Source: Anaerolineae bacterium
GTDB lineage: Bacteria; Chloroflexota; Anaerolineae; Aggregatilineales; Phototrophicaceae
Direction of reading: 5' to 3'
DNA length: 64,000 bases
Assembly (NCBI GenBank): GCA_022822305.1
Contig: JAJEBY010000016.1
Location: forward strand, 620,001 to 684,000
Both the position numbers and the translations under genes were made by a program. The notes under the pieces are model-generated. The model saw only the letters and a list, made by a program, of their open reading frames with translations, was not told the origin of the DNA and did not search any database. The number at the start of each line of letters is the position of its first letter. The first letter of the stretch is position 1. Below are positions 1-10,634 of the stretch, piece by piece.

Positions 1-207
1 CTGAGCGGCGCCGATATCGACGGCACGATCGGCTTGGCGCGCGAGACAAATCTTCAAGTGATTGCATCCGGTGGCGTCAGTGAGTTGGCGGAAATCCGGC
101 AACTGGCGGCCAGCGGCAGGGTGGCCGGCGCGGTTATAGGCATGGCCTTGTATCTGAATCGCTTCTCGCTTAGCGAAGCTATTGACGCGGCAAAGGAGGG
201 TGATTGA
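1..207 (+). CDS. hisA: HisA (phosphoribosylformimino-AICAR isomerase), C-terminal part, truncated by window start
   Basis: Frame 1 reads [35 protein letters not shown]...AIDAAKEGD*; (beta-alpha)8 C-terminal HisA motifs; directly upstream of hisF. Confidence 0.85.
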   Translation: MSGADIDGTIGLARETNLQVIASGGVSELAEIRQLAASGRVAGAVIGMALYLNRFSLSEAIDAAKEGD

Positions 208-989
208 TGCTGGCCAGGCGTATTATCCCGTGTCTCGATGTCAAAGACGGACGCGTCGTCAAGGGCGTGAATTTTGTCGACCTGCGCGATGCCGGCGACC
301 CGGTTGAGCAGGCCATGATCTATGACCGTGAAGGCGCCGATGAGCTGGTGTTTCTCGATATCACCGCCTCCCACGAAGCGCGCAATACGCGTCTGGAAAT
401 GGTGCGCCAGGTTGCGGATAGCATTTTCATTCCCTACTGCGTCGGCGGCGGTATCCGAACCATTGAAGATATCCGCGAGACCTTGCTGGCCGGCGCGGAC
501 AAAGTATCGATAAATAGCGCGGCCGTCAAGAATCCGGGTCTCATTTCTGAAGGCGCCTGGGGCTTTGGCAGTCAATGCATCGTGGTGGCGATTGATCCGC
601 GCCGCATTAACGGCAAATGGGTGGTGCATATCAATGGCGGCCGCATCCCGACTGACAAAGAAGCGGTAGCCTGGGCGAGAGAAGTAGAAGATCTCGGCGC
701 GGGCGAAATCTTGCTCACAAGCATGGATAAAGATGGCACGAAGTCCGGCTACGATATAGAAATGACGCGAGCCGTTGCCGATGCGGTGTCAATCCCGGTG
801 ATCGCCTCCGGTGGGGCCGGCTGTGAAGAACACTTTCGTGAAGCGCTGGTGGAGGGTGGCGCCGACGCGGCTTTGGCGGCGAGCCTGTTTCATTTCAATG
901 AGCTGCGCGTTGGCGATCTGAAACGCTACCTGCATGACCGGGACGTGCCCATGCGCCTGACCGGATGGGATGGAGACGATGCCACTTAA
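207..989 (+). CDS. hisF: Imidazole glycerol phosphate synthase subunit HisF
   Basis: [34 protein letters not shown]; start ATG 207 overlaps hisA stop. Confidence 0.97.
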   Translation: MLARRIIPCLDVKDGRVVKGVNFVDLRDAGDPVEQAMIYDREGADELVFLDITASHEARNTRLEMVRQVADSIFIPYCVGGGIRTIEDIRETLLAGADKVSINSAAVKNPGLISEGAWGFGSQCIVVAIDPRRINGKWVVHINGGRIPTDKEAVAWAREVEDLGAGEILLTSMDKDGTKSGYDIEMTRAVADAVSIPVIASGGAGCEEHFREALVEGGADAALAASLFHFNELRVGDLKRYLHDRDVPMRLTGWDGDDAT

Positions 990-1338
990 CCCTGAAACCA
1001 TCGCGGCCATCAAATGGAATGACGCCGGCTTGATACCCGCCATCGTTCAAGATGCCAATTCGCTGGAAGTGCTGATGATGGCGCACTTGAACGAGACCTC
1101 GTTACGCCTTACTCTCGAGACGGGCGATGCCGTCTTTTGGAGTCGCAGCCGGCAGGAATTGTGGCGAAAAGGCGCAACATCCGGCCATACCCAGCGTGTA
1201 GTCGATTTTCGGATCGACTGCGATGCCGATACCGTGCTGCTATTGGTCGAGCCGGCCGGTCCGGCCTGCCACACCAACGCGCGCAGCTGCTTCTTCCGCA
1301 GCATCGAAGAGTTCCAGCGGAAACCGGAAAGACTCTAG
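970..1338 (+). CDS. hisI: Phosphoribosyl-AMP cyclohydrolase
   Basis: [44 protein letters not shown]; overlaps hisF 3' end; ATG at 979 is an alternative start. Confidence 0.95.
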   Translation: METMPLNPETIAAIKWNDAGLIPAIVQDANSLEVLMMAHLNETSLRLTLETGDAVFWSRSRQELWRKGATSGHTQRVVDFRIDCDADTVLLLVEPAGPACHTNARSCFFRSIEEFQRKPERL

Positions 1339-1351
1339 CCGGGAGCAAACA

Positions 1352-1642
1352 ATGACCGATATATTGGATCAGCTGGAAACGATTGTTTGGGATCGCAAAA
1401 GCAATCCGGTCGCAGGCAGTTACACCAACCATCTGCTGGACAGCGGCCGCGGCAAAATCGCGCAGAAAGTCGGTGAAGAGGCCGTAGAGGTGATTGTCGC
1501 GGCTTTGGCGCAGGATAGACAAGCGCAGATCGGCGAATTCGCCGACCTGTATTATCACTCGCTGGTGCTCATGGCTGATCTCGATATCACGCTCGAAGAC
1601 TTGCGCCGCGAGCTGCGCAAGCGTCATCAGCAGCGCAAGTGA
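1352..1642 (+). CDS. hisE: Phosphoribosyl-ATP pyrophosphatase
   Basis: SYTNHLLDSGRGKIAQKVGEEAVEVIVAAL; start trimmed to MTDILDQLE within ORF 1223..1642. Confidence 0.93.
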   Translation: MTDILDQLETIVWDRKSNPVAGSYTNHLLDSGRGKIAQKVGEEAVEVIVAALAQDRQAQIGEFADLYYHSLVLMADLDITLEDLRRELRKRHQQRK

Positions 1643-1645
1643 ACA

Positions 1646-3463
1646 TCAAGGATTGACGTCAAACTCGCCATCCACGTATTCGCCATACGTGAGAAATCCC
1701 TTCCAGCGATCCAGCGGCGTCGACATGACCAACTGACTCATTTGATCTGCCGCAATGTACATGCTCGCGACAACAGGAGAGCTTTCCTCCAAGGCCGCTT
1801 CCGCTCCAGCCACCATGACAAACAAGATCATGCTATGCTCGGGATAAACGTGGATGAGCATCGCCTCGGCATCACTGAATGGCTGACCAAGCACGTAGGT
1901 AGGTTCGCCGTGGCGCGCGATCACGTCGCCGAATTGCATCTGCGGTTTCAACTGCAGCAGAATCGTGCTGATCAAACCATTGTCGTCGCTGATGATCTGG
2001 CAGCATGGATCGCCGCCAATCCCGGCAAAAGTGATGGCACGGTCGTCCGCCTGGAGTGTGGTCGCGCTTTCGAGCGCTTCAATATTGGCCAGCGCATCCT
2101 CGTAACTGGTTTCGCCGGGCGTGATATTCCGCCAACAGGGGGCTTCACAGGGTTCGCCCGTAAGCAAGCTAATGTCATCCAGCAGACGATCGTTGAGCAA
2201 GCTGCGTTCGGGTTCGCCGACTGAAGCATCGGGTGAACCCGTCGCCAGAGCGGCTAGCGCTTCAATTGGCGCGCCGCCGCGGTCAATGGCTTGCTGCCCG
2301 GCGAAGATGATCTGCGGCGCTCCGCCATCAAGTCGTCCTCTCACGGCCGGAGTGCCGCTGACACCGGCTTCTTGACCCAAATGTGAGTCGATCAAGAATT
2401 GCATCGCGCCTTCACGACAGTCGTTTAGCGTATCCAGATCAATCCCGAGCAGATTGGCTATGGCGCGGGCGGCATCATCGCCGATGACCCCGGATGCCGC
2501 GAACTCGTACAGCAAGTCGTGCCCAACCCAGAACGCTCCAAGATCCAGGTAGCCGATGCATTCCGCTATCTGTGCCGAAGCGACGGAGAACTGCGGGTTA
2601 ACCAAGGGATATAATCGAAACTCGAATTGCGCCTGGCCGGTACGCACATGGTTCTCGATAAACTGCCGCACGGTTTCCTGATATTTTTGACAATGCGGGC
2701 ATAGGAAATCCTCAAAGGCCACGATCGTCAGCGGGGCATCCGGCGAGCCCAAGACAAAGCCGCCGTCTTGACGACGAAAGGCAGTCATGCCCGCGTAGGG
2801 TCCGGATTCCATCGTTACCGGAGCGTGATCGATAGGACGTCGAGCGTTAACAATAGCATCGAATTGCTCGGGCAGGGCAGTCGCGATGGCAATGGGATCG
2901 GCGTCGCCGAACTGAACAAAAAGCGACGGAGTCCCGCGCACGTTCAAATTGAATCCGTAGGCGTGGTCGTTTTGGTATTGCGTTGCCTCAGCCGCGCATT
3001 CCAATAACGCCGTCTCATCAAGCGCCATCGTCTGGGCAAATGATGTCGATGATTGCACGGTGAAGCCAACGGTGGACACACTCTCAAACATGGCATCGTG
3101 CGCGCGCCAGAAGGCGCCGTTGTCCAAGGCATCGGCGCATTCGACCAAAGCCGCGCTCAGCGGAGAAAGCACCGAGTCGACGACCGGGAACATGCGATAT
3201 TCAAATTGCGCTTTGCCGGTTAGAACATATCTTGATATGAAGTCGGCGATCACCGGTTCGTAGTTCTGGCAGCTCGTGCACAGGAAATCTGAGAATTCTA
3301 TCAGCTTGACGGCGGCATCCGGATCGCCGAGCACGAAAGCGCCATCGGCTGTTCTTGATTGTGGGACCCCGGCATAGCGATCGTCAGATTCTTGCGCGAC
3401 CACGATCGCGAAACTGGATAGCGTGGCCAGCAATACGAGCAGCGTCTGCGTAAGTCGCGACAT
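1646..3463 (-). CDS. Exported protein with two DsbA-like thioredoxin-fold domains plus a Cys-containing C-terminal domain
   Basis: Signal peptide-like N-terminus; two homologous units with FLCTSCQNY and FLCPHCQKY CxxC motifs, each preceded by VLGDPDAAVKLIEFSD / VLGSPDAPLTIVAFED. Confidence 0.8.
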   Translation of the reverse strand: MSRLTQTLLVLLATLSSFAIVVAQESDDRYAGVPQSRTADGAFVLGDPDAAVKLIEFSDFLCTSCQNYEPVIADFISRYVLTGKAQFEYRMFPVVDSVLSPLSAALVECADALDNGAFWRAHDAMFESVSTVGFTVQSSTSFAQTMALDETALLECAAEATQYQNDHAYGFNLNVRGTPSLFVQFGDADPIAIATALPEQFDAIVNARRPIDHAPVTMESGPYAGMTAFRRQDGGFVLGSPDAPLTIVAFEDFLCPHCQKYQETVRQFIENHVRTGQAQFEFRLYPLVNPQFSVASAQIAECIGYLDLGAFWVGHDLLYEFAASGVIGDDAARAIANLLGIDLDTLNDCREGAMQFLIDSHLGQEAGVSGTPAVRGRLDGGAPQIIFAGQQAIDRGGAPIEALAALATGSPDASVGEPERSLLNDRLLDDISLLTGEPCEAPCWRNITPGETSYEDALANIEALESATTLQADDRAITFAGIGGDPCCQIISDDNGLISTILLQLKPQMQFGDVIARHGEPTYVLGQPFSDAEAMLIHVYPEHSMILFVMVAGAEAALEESSPVVASMYIAADQMSQLVMSTPLDRWKGFLTYGEYVDGEFDVNP

Positions 3464-3590
3464 TTTCTGTCCTTTTGGCGTGTTTTAGTCGGCGCTAGTT
3501 TCCCATAAAGCACGCGGCTTTCATAGCATGTATAATGCTCTTGCCTTGGCGACACTGCGCATGGCGCCAGCTTCGAAAGCGAGGTCAAGA

Positions 3591-4004
3591 ATGCCAGCGA
3601 GGCGGACGACTGCAAGCGAAACTACCTTTCATGTGCGATATGCCGAAACGGATAGAATGGGCGTCGTTCATCATGCCGCTTATCTCATATGGTTTGAAGA
3701 GGGGCGCAGCGCCTTTATTCGTGAACGGGGCTGGAGTTACGCTGAGATAGAGCGCGAAGGTTTCTTTCTGGCGGCGGGGGAATTGCGAGCGAAGTATCTT
3801 CGGCCGGCCCGCTATGATCAACTGGTCACCGTGCGTACCTGGATAGAGACATACAAGAGTCGGACGATTGACTTCTCGTGCGAAGTATTGGATACGCCTA
3901 GCCGCGAGCTGTTGTTTTCCGCAACCGTAAAGCTCATTTGCCTCGATGACAAAGGCAGCATCGCGCGCATTCCTGTGGCTTGGTCTGAATGGCTCGACGA
4001 CTAG
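3591..4004 (+). CDS. Acyl-CoA thioesterase, YbgC/4-hydroxybenzoyl-CoA thioesterase family (hotdog fold)
   Basis: VRYAETDRMGVVHHAAYLIWFEEGRSAFIRERG motif. Confidence 0.9.
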   Translation: MPARRTTASETTFHVRYAETDRMGVVHHAAYLIWFEEGRSAFIRERGWSYAEIEREGFFLAAGELRAKYLRPARYDQLVTVRTWIETYKSRTIDFSCEVLDTPSRELLFSATVKLICLDDKGSIARIPVAWSEWLDD

Positions 4005-4181
4005 CGGCGTCGTCAACATTGCGAAGAAGTTTTGGCCCTTCATTGCGCAGTTCGCGACCAAGTCCAAATCCGCGATAGCCGCAGCTGCAATCCCCGCTTT
4101 GCCTGGCCCAGGCGCGCTATTCGCATGAGATTTGCGCTTGATCATGATATAATGCGCCTAATGTCTGCAATGAATTGAAAT

Positions 4182-5939
4182 ATGGAGCGATTACCGATGG
4201 TAACGTACGCCGATCGTCCCTGGATCAACAGTTACGATGTAGGATTGCCAAGCGCGCTGGAATTCCCCGAAGTGCCCTTGCACCAGTTTCTCAAGGATAC
4301 AACCGCGCGAATCCCCCATCATACGGCGCTGATCACGCCGGCAGCCCTTCCAGTGCTGGGACGCGTGAGCAAGACCGTCACCTATGCCGAGCTGGATCGC
4401 GCCTCCGATGCGCTGGCAGCCGCCTTGATAGATCTGGGTTTGAAGAAGAGCGACCGCGTGGCCATCGTAATGCCGAATTCGGTCGCGTTTGTCATCAGCT
4501 TCTTTGGCATCCTCAAGGCCGGCGGCGTGGTCGCGGCGACGAATCCGACCTATCCGGCGGAACGGATGGCGCATCAGATCAACGACTGTGATGCCGAATT
4601 TGTCTTGGCGATGACGCTGTTCTACCCCTTGATAAAACAGATCCAGCCACGTACCAAAGTCAAGACGGTGATCGCCGCAAACATCAAGGAGTACCTGCCG
4701 TCGCTGGCCAAATTGTTGTTCACCATCGCGCGCGAGAAGAAAGACGGTCACTTCCTGGCGGATGTCGAGACTGGCGATTATTGGTTGCAGGATCTGTTGC
4801 AAAAGTACGCTGGCAAGCGCTCGACCGTAGACGTGACGCCGGACGATCTGGCGATATTCCAATATACCGGCGGGACCACCGGCGTCTCCAAGGCGGCCAT
4901 GTCCAAACATCGGGCGCTAGTCGCGAACATGCTGCAGACGGAAGGATTTGTCGACCTGCTTGATTCACCGAGCGGCGATCAGATCTTCCTGGGCGCGATT
5001 CCCTTTTTCCACGTATATGGCTTGGTCGTCGTCGTTAGCACCAGCGTCTATCGAGGATACAGTGTTGTGTTGGTGCCGAATCCGCGTGATATAGACGATG
5101 TGCTGGGCAACATTGAGTCTTTCCGCACCACGCTGTTTCCGGGCGTCCCCGCGCTGTACAACGCCATCAACAACCATCCGCGCGTGCAAAGCGGGGAAAT
5201 CGACTTGAGTTCATTGCAGTTATGCCTGAGTGGGTCTGCGCCTCTGCCGCTGGCGACCAAAGAGGAATTCGAACGGCTTTCGGGCAGTTCCGTGCGCGAA
5301 GGTTTCGGCATGAGCGAAGCGCCCACCGCCACGCATGTCAATCCAATCTACAAGGAAAATCGAGCGGGCTCGATTGGCTTGCCATTGCCCGAGATGGATA
5401 TGCGAATCGTCAGCCTCGAAGATGAAGAGACGGATGTGCCGGTTGGTGAGATCGGCGAACTCTTGATGGCTGGGCCCAATGTCATGGTAGGTTACCACGG
5501 CATGCTGGACGAGACCCAGAATGTACTCCGCGAAAAAGACGGCAAGCGCTGGCTGTACACGGGAGACATTGCCCGGATGGATGAAGATGGCTACTTCTAT
5601 ATCGTTGATCGCAAGAAAGATATGGCGCTGATCGGTGGATACAACGTTTATCCGACAGCGATTGAAGACGCCATAAGCCGACATTCCGCCGTGCTTGAGG
5701 TAGGCGTCGCCGCCATCCCGCATCCGGATCGGCCTGGTCAAGAAGCGCTCAAGGCTTGGATCGTGTTGAAGCCCGGTCAAGAGGTATCGGAGCAAGACAT
5801 CATAGCCTTCTTGGAAGACAAGCTTGCGCCCTACGAGATTCCGCGCCGCATTGCTTTCATTGAAGAATTGCCGAAGACGGCCGTCGGCAAAACGCTCCGT
5901 CGCGAGTTGGTCAGGATGGAAATCGACTCGAGAGCGTAG
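4182..5939 (+). CDS. fadD: Long-chain acyl-CoA synthetase (AMP-binding)
   Basis: YTGGTTGVSKAAMSKH, GFGMSEA, YTGDIARMDEDGYFYIVDRKKDMALIGGYNVYP, PKTAVGKTLRREL. Confidence 0.88.
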   Translation: MERLPMVTYADRPWINSYDVGLPSALEFPEVPLHQFLKDTTARIPHHTALITPAALPVLGRVSKTVTYAELDRASDALAAALIDLGLKKSDRVAIVMPNSVAFVISFFGILKAGGVVAATNPTYPAERMAHQINDCDAEFVLAMTLFYPLIKQIQPRTKVKTVIAANIKEYLPSLAKLLFTIAREKKDGHFLADVETGDYWLQDLLQKYAGKRSTVDVTPDDLAIFQYTGGTTGVSKAAMSKHRALVANMLQTEGFVDLLDSPSGDQIFLGAIPFFHVYGLVVVVSTSVYRGYSVVLVPNPRDIDDVLGNIESFRTTLFPGVPALYNAINNHPRVQSGEIDLSSLQLCLSGSAPLPLATKEEFERLSGSSVREGFGMSEAPTATHVNPIYKENRAGSIGLPLPEMDMRIVSLEDEETDVPVGEIGELLMAGPNVMVGYHGMLDETQNVLREKDGKRWLYTGDIARMDEDGYFYIVDRKKDMALIGGYNVYPTAIEDAISRHSAVLEVGVAAIPHPDRPGQEALKAWIVLKPGQEVSEQDIIAFLEDKLAPYEIPRRIAFIEELPKTAVGKTLRRELVRMEIDSRA

Positions 5940-6235
5940 ATGCTCGCTCACCAATTGAAATCACTGTCAATTGCCTATTAGCCTCGTCTTAAACTTCGCC
6001 ACTGCCTTGGCTCAATCGTAATTTACTTTTACATTTCATTATGTCTTTGCATGATTATACTGGTAGGCTTGCGCCTTGCGCCCTGATGCGTTCGCAGCAA
6101 CCCGCTCGAAGAACCGCGCGCGTGATCCTATACTACAAGAGTCTGCGCAACTGGCGGGCTGGTTCGCGCAGCCGCCTGACCCGTCAATTGGCCAAACCGA
6201 CTTTCTTCTGATGAATCTATAGATATACCTCTTGT

Positions 6236-6264
6236 TTGACTGCAATAATACTATTGACTATGAT
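6236..6264 (+). promoter_or_regulatory. Predicted sigma70-type promoter (TTGACT, 17 bp, TATGAT) for the BTAD regulator
   Basis: -35 TTGACT 6236-6241, 17-bp spacer, -10 TATGAT 6259-6264, 46 bp upstream of ATG 6311. Confidence 0.55.
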
Positions 6265-6310
6265 ACAATTGCCATAACTTTATGTTTACTCAATTCTTAA
6301 GACGAAGACA

Positions 6311-7594
6311 ATGAACATTCACGCCAACCTGGATTTAGCGCTCAATACGTTCTTGACCCATGCGCGCGGGTCGAAGATTCTGTTGTTGCATCCGTCGAGC
6401 CGATTGCGGTCTGTGCTGCTTGCAAGGATTCTATCTGATCCAGACACGACTACCTGCTATTACGCGATGGATATCGATGACGTAAATCTGCAAAACTTCT
6501 TGATTCATATTGTGCACGACCTGTCTAATTTGCATCCGACGTTTGGACGACACCTCGCCAATTTGTCACCGTCAGTACATAACGATCCCTACCGACACTT
6601 TGATATTCTATTGCGGACTTTCGTGAGGGAAGTTTCCGAACTAAGCGATGGCGAGTTGTTTTTCATACTGGATGAATTTGATCGTGCAGACGCAGCCGAC
6701 GACATTCAGCGCTTTGTCGAGCGATTGTCTCATCATCTGCCGGCGCGATGCAAGCTGGTGATCAACGGGCGCACCTTACCGCGCATGCCCTGGCTGTCGA
6801 TGATTGCCAAGCGCCACGCCGTGATGCTGCGTGATGAACAACTCGTCACTGAGGATCACTTTGAGTATCGGAATGCTCTCGATGCGGACCTGAAGGTGCT
6901 ATCGCTGGGACCAGGATACGTCTTCCTTGGGGATCGGTTGATTGAAAACTGGGAAGGCCACTTACCAAGATTACTTTTATTTTTCGCACTGGACCGCCCC
7001 GTCGTTACCAGAAACGAGATCTGCGAGACCTTTTGGCCAAATCTCGAATTGGATCCGGCGGTGAATGTCTTCCATGTCACCAAGAGGCGCTTGCACAAGG
7101 CGATAAACCTCGACGTACTGATGCACGCTGGCGCCTTTTATCGCATTAATCCGGAGATTCCGTTTTATTCAGACACCTTGGAATTCGTGGAGCTCCTAAT
7201 GGCCGGGCGCTATTCCAATCCCGACGATCCGCTTGACCTCTGGCAACGAGTCGCGAAGTTGTATCGCGGTCCGTTTTTGCAAAGGCACACCGATGCCTGG
7301 GTAGATGAACGGCGGGAGGCGTATAAAGCTGCATATGTCGAGGCGCTGGAAAACACCGCGCAGTTGTGGGACGATGACGGAAAATACGAGTTGGCCTTGC
7401 ATACGCTCTCGCGGGCAGTCGATACCGATTATGCCAATGAGGCATTGCACACGAAGCTGCTTAACATGTATGTCCGTTTGGGACGGCGCGCGGAGACAGT
7501 CGCCCATTTCCGGTCATTCGAAAAATGGGCGCGCGGGAACAAGGTTGTGATATCGGCTGATTTGAGGCGGCTCTTCAGCGACATCACCGCCTAG
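6311..7594 (+). CDS. SARP-like regulator: STAND/AAA-like N-terminus, winged helix, bacterial transcriptional activator (BTAD/TPR) domain
   Basis: Walker B-like ELFFILDEFDRAD; NEICETFWPNLELDPAVNVFHVTKRRLHKAI wHTH signature; BTAD-like YRGPFLQRHTDAWVDERREAYKAAYVEALENTA. Confidence 0.75.
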   Translation: MNIHANLDLALNTFLTHARGSKILLLHPSSRLRSVLLARILSDPDTTTCYYAMDIDDVNLQNFLIHIVHDLSNLHPTFGRHLANLSPSVHNDPYRHFDILLRTFVREVSELSDGELFFILDEFDRADAADDIQRFVERLSHHLPARCKLVINGRTLPRMPWLSMIAKRHAVMLRDEQLVTEDHFEYRNALDADLKVLSLGPGYVFLGDRLIENWEGHLPRLLLFFALDRPVVTRNEICETFWPNLELDPAVNVFHVTKRRLHKAINLDVLMHAGAFYRINPEIPFYSDTLEFVELLMAGRYSNPDDPLDLWQRVAKLYRGPFLQRHTDAWVDERREAYKAAYVEALENTAQLWDDDGKYELALHTLSRAVDTDYANEALHTKLLNMYVRLGRRAETVAHFRSFEKWARGNKVVISADLRRLFSDITA

Positions 7595-7626
7595 TGACAT
7601 GCGCCGTATCTTGTTATCGAAGGGTG

Positions 7627-7699
7627 CGCCCCTGGCAGGACTCGAACCTGCGACCAACGGTTTAGAAGACCGGTGCTCTGTCCACTGAGCTACAGGGGC
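7627..7699 (-). tRNA. tRNA-Arg (anticodon UCU)
   Basis: Reverse complement GCCCCTGTAGCTCAGTGGACAGAGCACCGGTCTTCTAAACCGTTGGTCGCAGGTTCGAGTCCTGCCAGGGGCG folds as a cloverleaf; loop CTTCTAA gives anticodon TCT. Confidence 0.93.
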
Positions 7700-7770
7700 A
7701 CTGGCTCGCATTGTAAGTTCCACGCTTGCGGCTGTCAATATTATCGCAGCATTATTGGACCCTCGCGGCA

Positions 7771-7799
7771 TTGTCCCTGTTTCTGCCGTCCTGTATAAT
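7771..7799 (+). promoter_or_regulatory. Predicted promoter for gyrB (TTGTCC, 17 bp, TATAAT)
   Basis: -35 TTGTCC 7771-7776, -10 TATAAT 7794-7799. Confidence 0.5.
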
Positions 7800-7904
7800 A
7801 GAGATGGATAGATTCGTCAAAATTATCTGCGAGATGGCGGGCGATTCAGGCAATGTCCTATGCCCGGCTTTCAGCAGTTGGCGAATTGAATTCGGGCAGC
7901 CTGG

Positions 7905-9905
7905 GTGACTGAGGATACTGTGGCAAAAGACCGAGATTTAGTCGCGCAACAACAAGCGGAATACACCGCCAAAAACATCCAGCAGCTTGATCCGCGCGAG
8001 CATGTTCGGCGGCGCCCCGGCATGTACGTCGGCGGCACCGACGCGCGCGCCTTGCATCATTTGATCTACGAGGTCGTCGATAACTCGATTGACGAAGCGC
8101 TCGCGGGCCGCTGCGATCGGATCGAGGTCACACTGCACGAAAACGGCGGCGTTACTATCGCGGACAACGGCGTCGGCATTCCGATCGATATGCACGAATC
8201 CGGCAAGCCCGCGCTCGAAGTCGTCATGACTGTCATTGGCGCCGGCGGAAAATTCGATAACGAGGTCTACACCGTGAGCGGCGGATTGCATGGCGTCGGC
8301 GTGTCGGCGGTGAACGCCTTGTCCGCTGAGCTGACCGCCACCATCTCTCGCGACGGCCACGTTTGGCAGCAAACTTATGAAGAGGGTTTGGTCACCAGCC
8401 CGGTCACGCAATTGCGTAAACTGCGCCGGGGAGAAGAGACCGGCACGGTGATTTCCTTTGTCCCGGATTTCACGGTCATTGACGAGAACGAATTCAACTT
8501 CAATGTACTGATGACCCGTTTCCGGGAGATGGCGTTTGTCACCCGTCAAGTCACCATCAACTTGCGTGACGAACGCTCGAAGCCGATTCCGCGAGAAGTG
8601 ACCTTTTACTTTGATGGCGGTTTGCGCTCATTCGTGAGATATCTGAATCGCAACCGCAGGGCGATACACCGGATTATTCACTGCGAGCGCGATATTGAGT
8701 TTGTCGACCGCCAGGAAAAACCCTATTTCGTCGGCGTTGAAGTGGCGCTGCAATACAGTGACGCGGCGACAACCACGGAACTGGCCTTCACCAATACGAT
8801 TAATACCCCCGATGGCGGCACCCATATTACCGGACTGCGTTCGGCGATCACCGGCGTCATCAACCGATACGCCCGCAAAGCCGGCCTGATAAAAGACAAG
8901 GACGGCAACTTTTCCGGCAATGATACGCTGGAAGGCTTGACGGCGATCGTCAGCGTCAAACATCCGGATCCGCAATTTGAAAGCCAAACCAAAGTCAAGC
9001 TGCTCAATCCGGAAGTGCAGGGCGCCGTCTCGCAGGTTGTCACCGAGGCGCTCGGCGAGTACCTGGAAACCAACACGCGCGACGCGCGGCGCATCGTGGA
9101 CAAGTGTCTCACCAGCAAGCGCGCTCGCGAAGCGGCCAAGAAGGCTCGTGATTTGGTTCGCAGCGGCCCGAGTCTGTTGGAAAGCAGTACCTTGCCGGGC
9201 AAGCTGGCGGATTGCTCCAAACGCGGTGATGGCGCCGAGATCTACATCGTTGAGGGCGACTCGGCCGGTGGCAGCGCCAAGCAGGGCAGAGACCGTCATT
9301 TTCAGGCGATACTTCCATTGCGCGGCAAGATATTAAATACCGAGCGCGCCAGAATCGACAAGATCCTGGACAACAACGAAATCAAATCGTTGATTTCGGC
9401 GCTGGGCACGGGCATTCACGACGAGATGATGATCGAGAAGCTGCGTTATGGCCGCGTCATAATCATGACCGACGCTGATGTCGATGGCAGTCACATCCGT
9501 ACGCTGCTATTGACCTTCTTCTTCCGACACATGCCGCAGATTATCCAGCAGGGACACCTCTATATTGCGCAGCCGCCGATCTTTCAGTTGAAGAATGGCA
9601 AGAAGTCCGAGTACGTCTATCCGGCGGCCGGGTTCAACGATCAGCAGCTGCTCGATCGTTCGCTCAAGCAATTCAAGAATCCGGACAAAGTAAGCGTCCA
9701 GCGCTACAAGGGTTTGGGCGAGATGAATCCGGATCAGCTCTGGGAAACGACGATGGATCCGGAAACGCGTACGTTGCTGCAAGTGACGATTGAAGATGCC
9801 GCCGATGCGGACAAGATCTTCGATATGCTGATGGGCGCCAGCGTGCCTCCGCGCCGTCGCTTCATTCAAACCCACGCCAAGCAAGTGCGCAATCTGGACG
9901 TGTGA
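7905..9905 (+). CDS. gyrB: DNA gyrase subunit B
   Basis: [91 protein letters not shown]. Confidence 0.97.
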   Translation: MTEDTVAKDRDLVAQQQAEYTAKNIQQLDPREHVRRRPGMYVGGTDARALHHLIYEVVDNSIDEALAGRCDRIEVTLHENGGVTIADNGVGIPIDMHESGKPALEVVMTVIGAGGKFDNEVYTVSGGLHGVGVSAVNALSAELTATISRDGHVWQQTYEEGLVTSPVTQLRKLRRGEETGTVISFVPDFTVIDENEFNFNVLMTRFREMAFVTRQVTINLRDERSKPIPREVTFYFDGGLRSFVRYLNRNRRAIHRIIHCERDIEFVDRQEKPYFVGVEVALQYSDAATTTELAFTNTINTPDGGTHITGLRSAITGVINRYARKAGLIKDKDGNFSGNDTLEGLTAIVSVKHPDPQFESQTKVKLLNPEVQGAVSQVVTEALGEYLETNTRDARRIVDKCLTSKRAREAAKKARDLVRSGPSLLESSTLPGKLADCSKRGDGAEIYIVEGDSAGGSAKQGRDRHFQAILPLRGKILNTERARIDKILDNNEIKSLISALGTGIHDEMMIEKLRYGRVIIMTDADVDGSHIRTLLLTFFFRHMPQIIQQGHLYIAQPPIFQLKNGKKSEYVYPAAGFNDQQLLDRSLKQFKNPDKVSVQRYKGLGEMNPDQLWETTMDPETRTLLQVTIEDAADADKIFDMLMGASVPPRRRFIQTHAKQVRNLDV

Positions 9906-9920
9906 CGCGCCTTCCGCCAA

Positions 9921-10328
9921 CTACAGCCCCGACGACTTGGCATCTTCTTCGGTCCAGCCCAGCCTTTCGCGCTGGACTTTTGCTTGATGGTCGCGCGCGG
10001 CAGGCGCTTTCTCGACCAGCGCAAACAGCAAGGAAAACACCAGACTGAGCGCTGCCAATCCCAATACGATGGCGATAAGCGGATTCAAGGTGATGCCGGC
10101 GACATCAATCAATTCCGGATGCAAGAACAATACCGAAGCGCAGACCGTCGGCAGGATAGCCACAAAGCAGAGACCCGATAGAAAATTGAAGAAGCGGGCG
10201 ACGCCTCCACCGTGGACAGCTTGCTGCTGCAGCGAACGATGGTGAACCAGCCGCCCCAGCCAGAGGGCAAGCGCTGCCAATGCCGCAAGAATCAACCCGT
10301 CCAGTTCCACCGCTTGCTCCAGATTCAC
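9921..10328 (-). CDS. Small membrane protein, unknown function
   Basis: 135 aa with several hydrophobic segments; convergent with gyrB. Confidence 0.55.
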   Translation of the reverse strand: MNLEQAVELDGLILAALAALALWLGRLVHHRSLQQQAVHGGGVARFFNFLSGLCFVAILPTVCASVLFLHPELIDVAGITLNPLIAIVLGLAALSLVFSLLFALVEKAPAARDHQAKVQRERLGWTEEDAKSSGL

Positions 10329-10344
10329 CGGTCTTCAGCTAGCG

Positions 10345-10557
10345 CTAAAGCAGCGGATAGATGAATACGCCCGCCGGACCGGAGCTGCCCACGACGAGTA
10401 AGATGGCAAATACCAGAAGCGTGATTACCAGAGGCAGCAGCCAATAGAGCTTGCGTTTCCACAAGAAGGCCAATAGCTCGCCCAGCACACCCATACGCAT
10501 GAAGAAATCTTGCAAGGCGCCTGGCGCGTTCTCGGCTGATTTGATTTTCGATTTCAT
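10345..10557 (-). CDS. DUF5989-like small membrane protein
   Basis: LGELLAFLWKRKLYWLLPLVITLLVFAILLVVGSSGPAGVFIYPLL; typical neighbour of NodU-type carbamoyltransferases. Confidence 0.7.
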   Translation of the reverse strand: MKSKIKSAENAPGALQDFFMRMGVLGELLAFLWKRKLYWLLPLVITLLVFAILLVVGSSGPAGVFIYPLL

Positions 10558-10634
10558 CGAGTCTCCCGCTTGTTAGAAGCTCTTGCGTTCCGGGGCTAGG
10601 ATCTGCCCAGCTTTCCCGTCACAAATGGCTTGAA

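Noticed and set aside
54-629. 191-aa antisense ORF over hisA/hisF
   Set aside because: Opposite to conserved his genes; no family resemblance.
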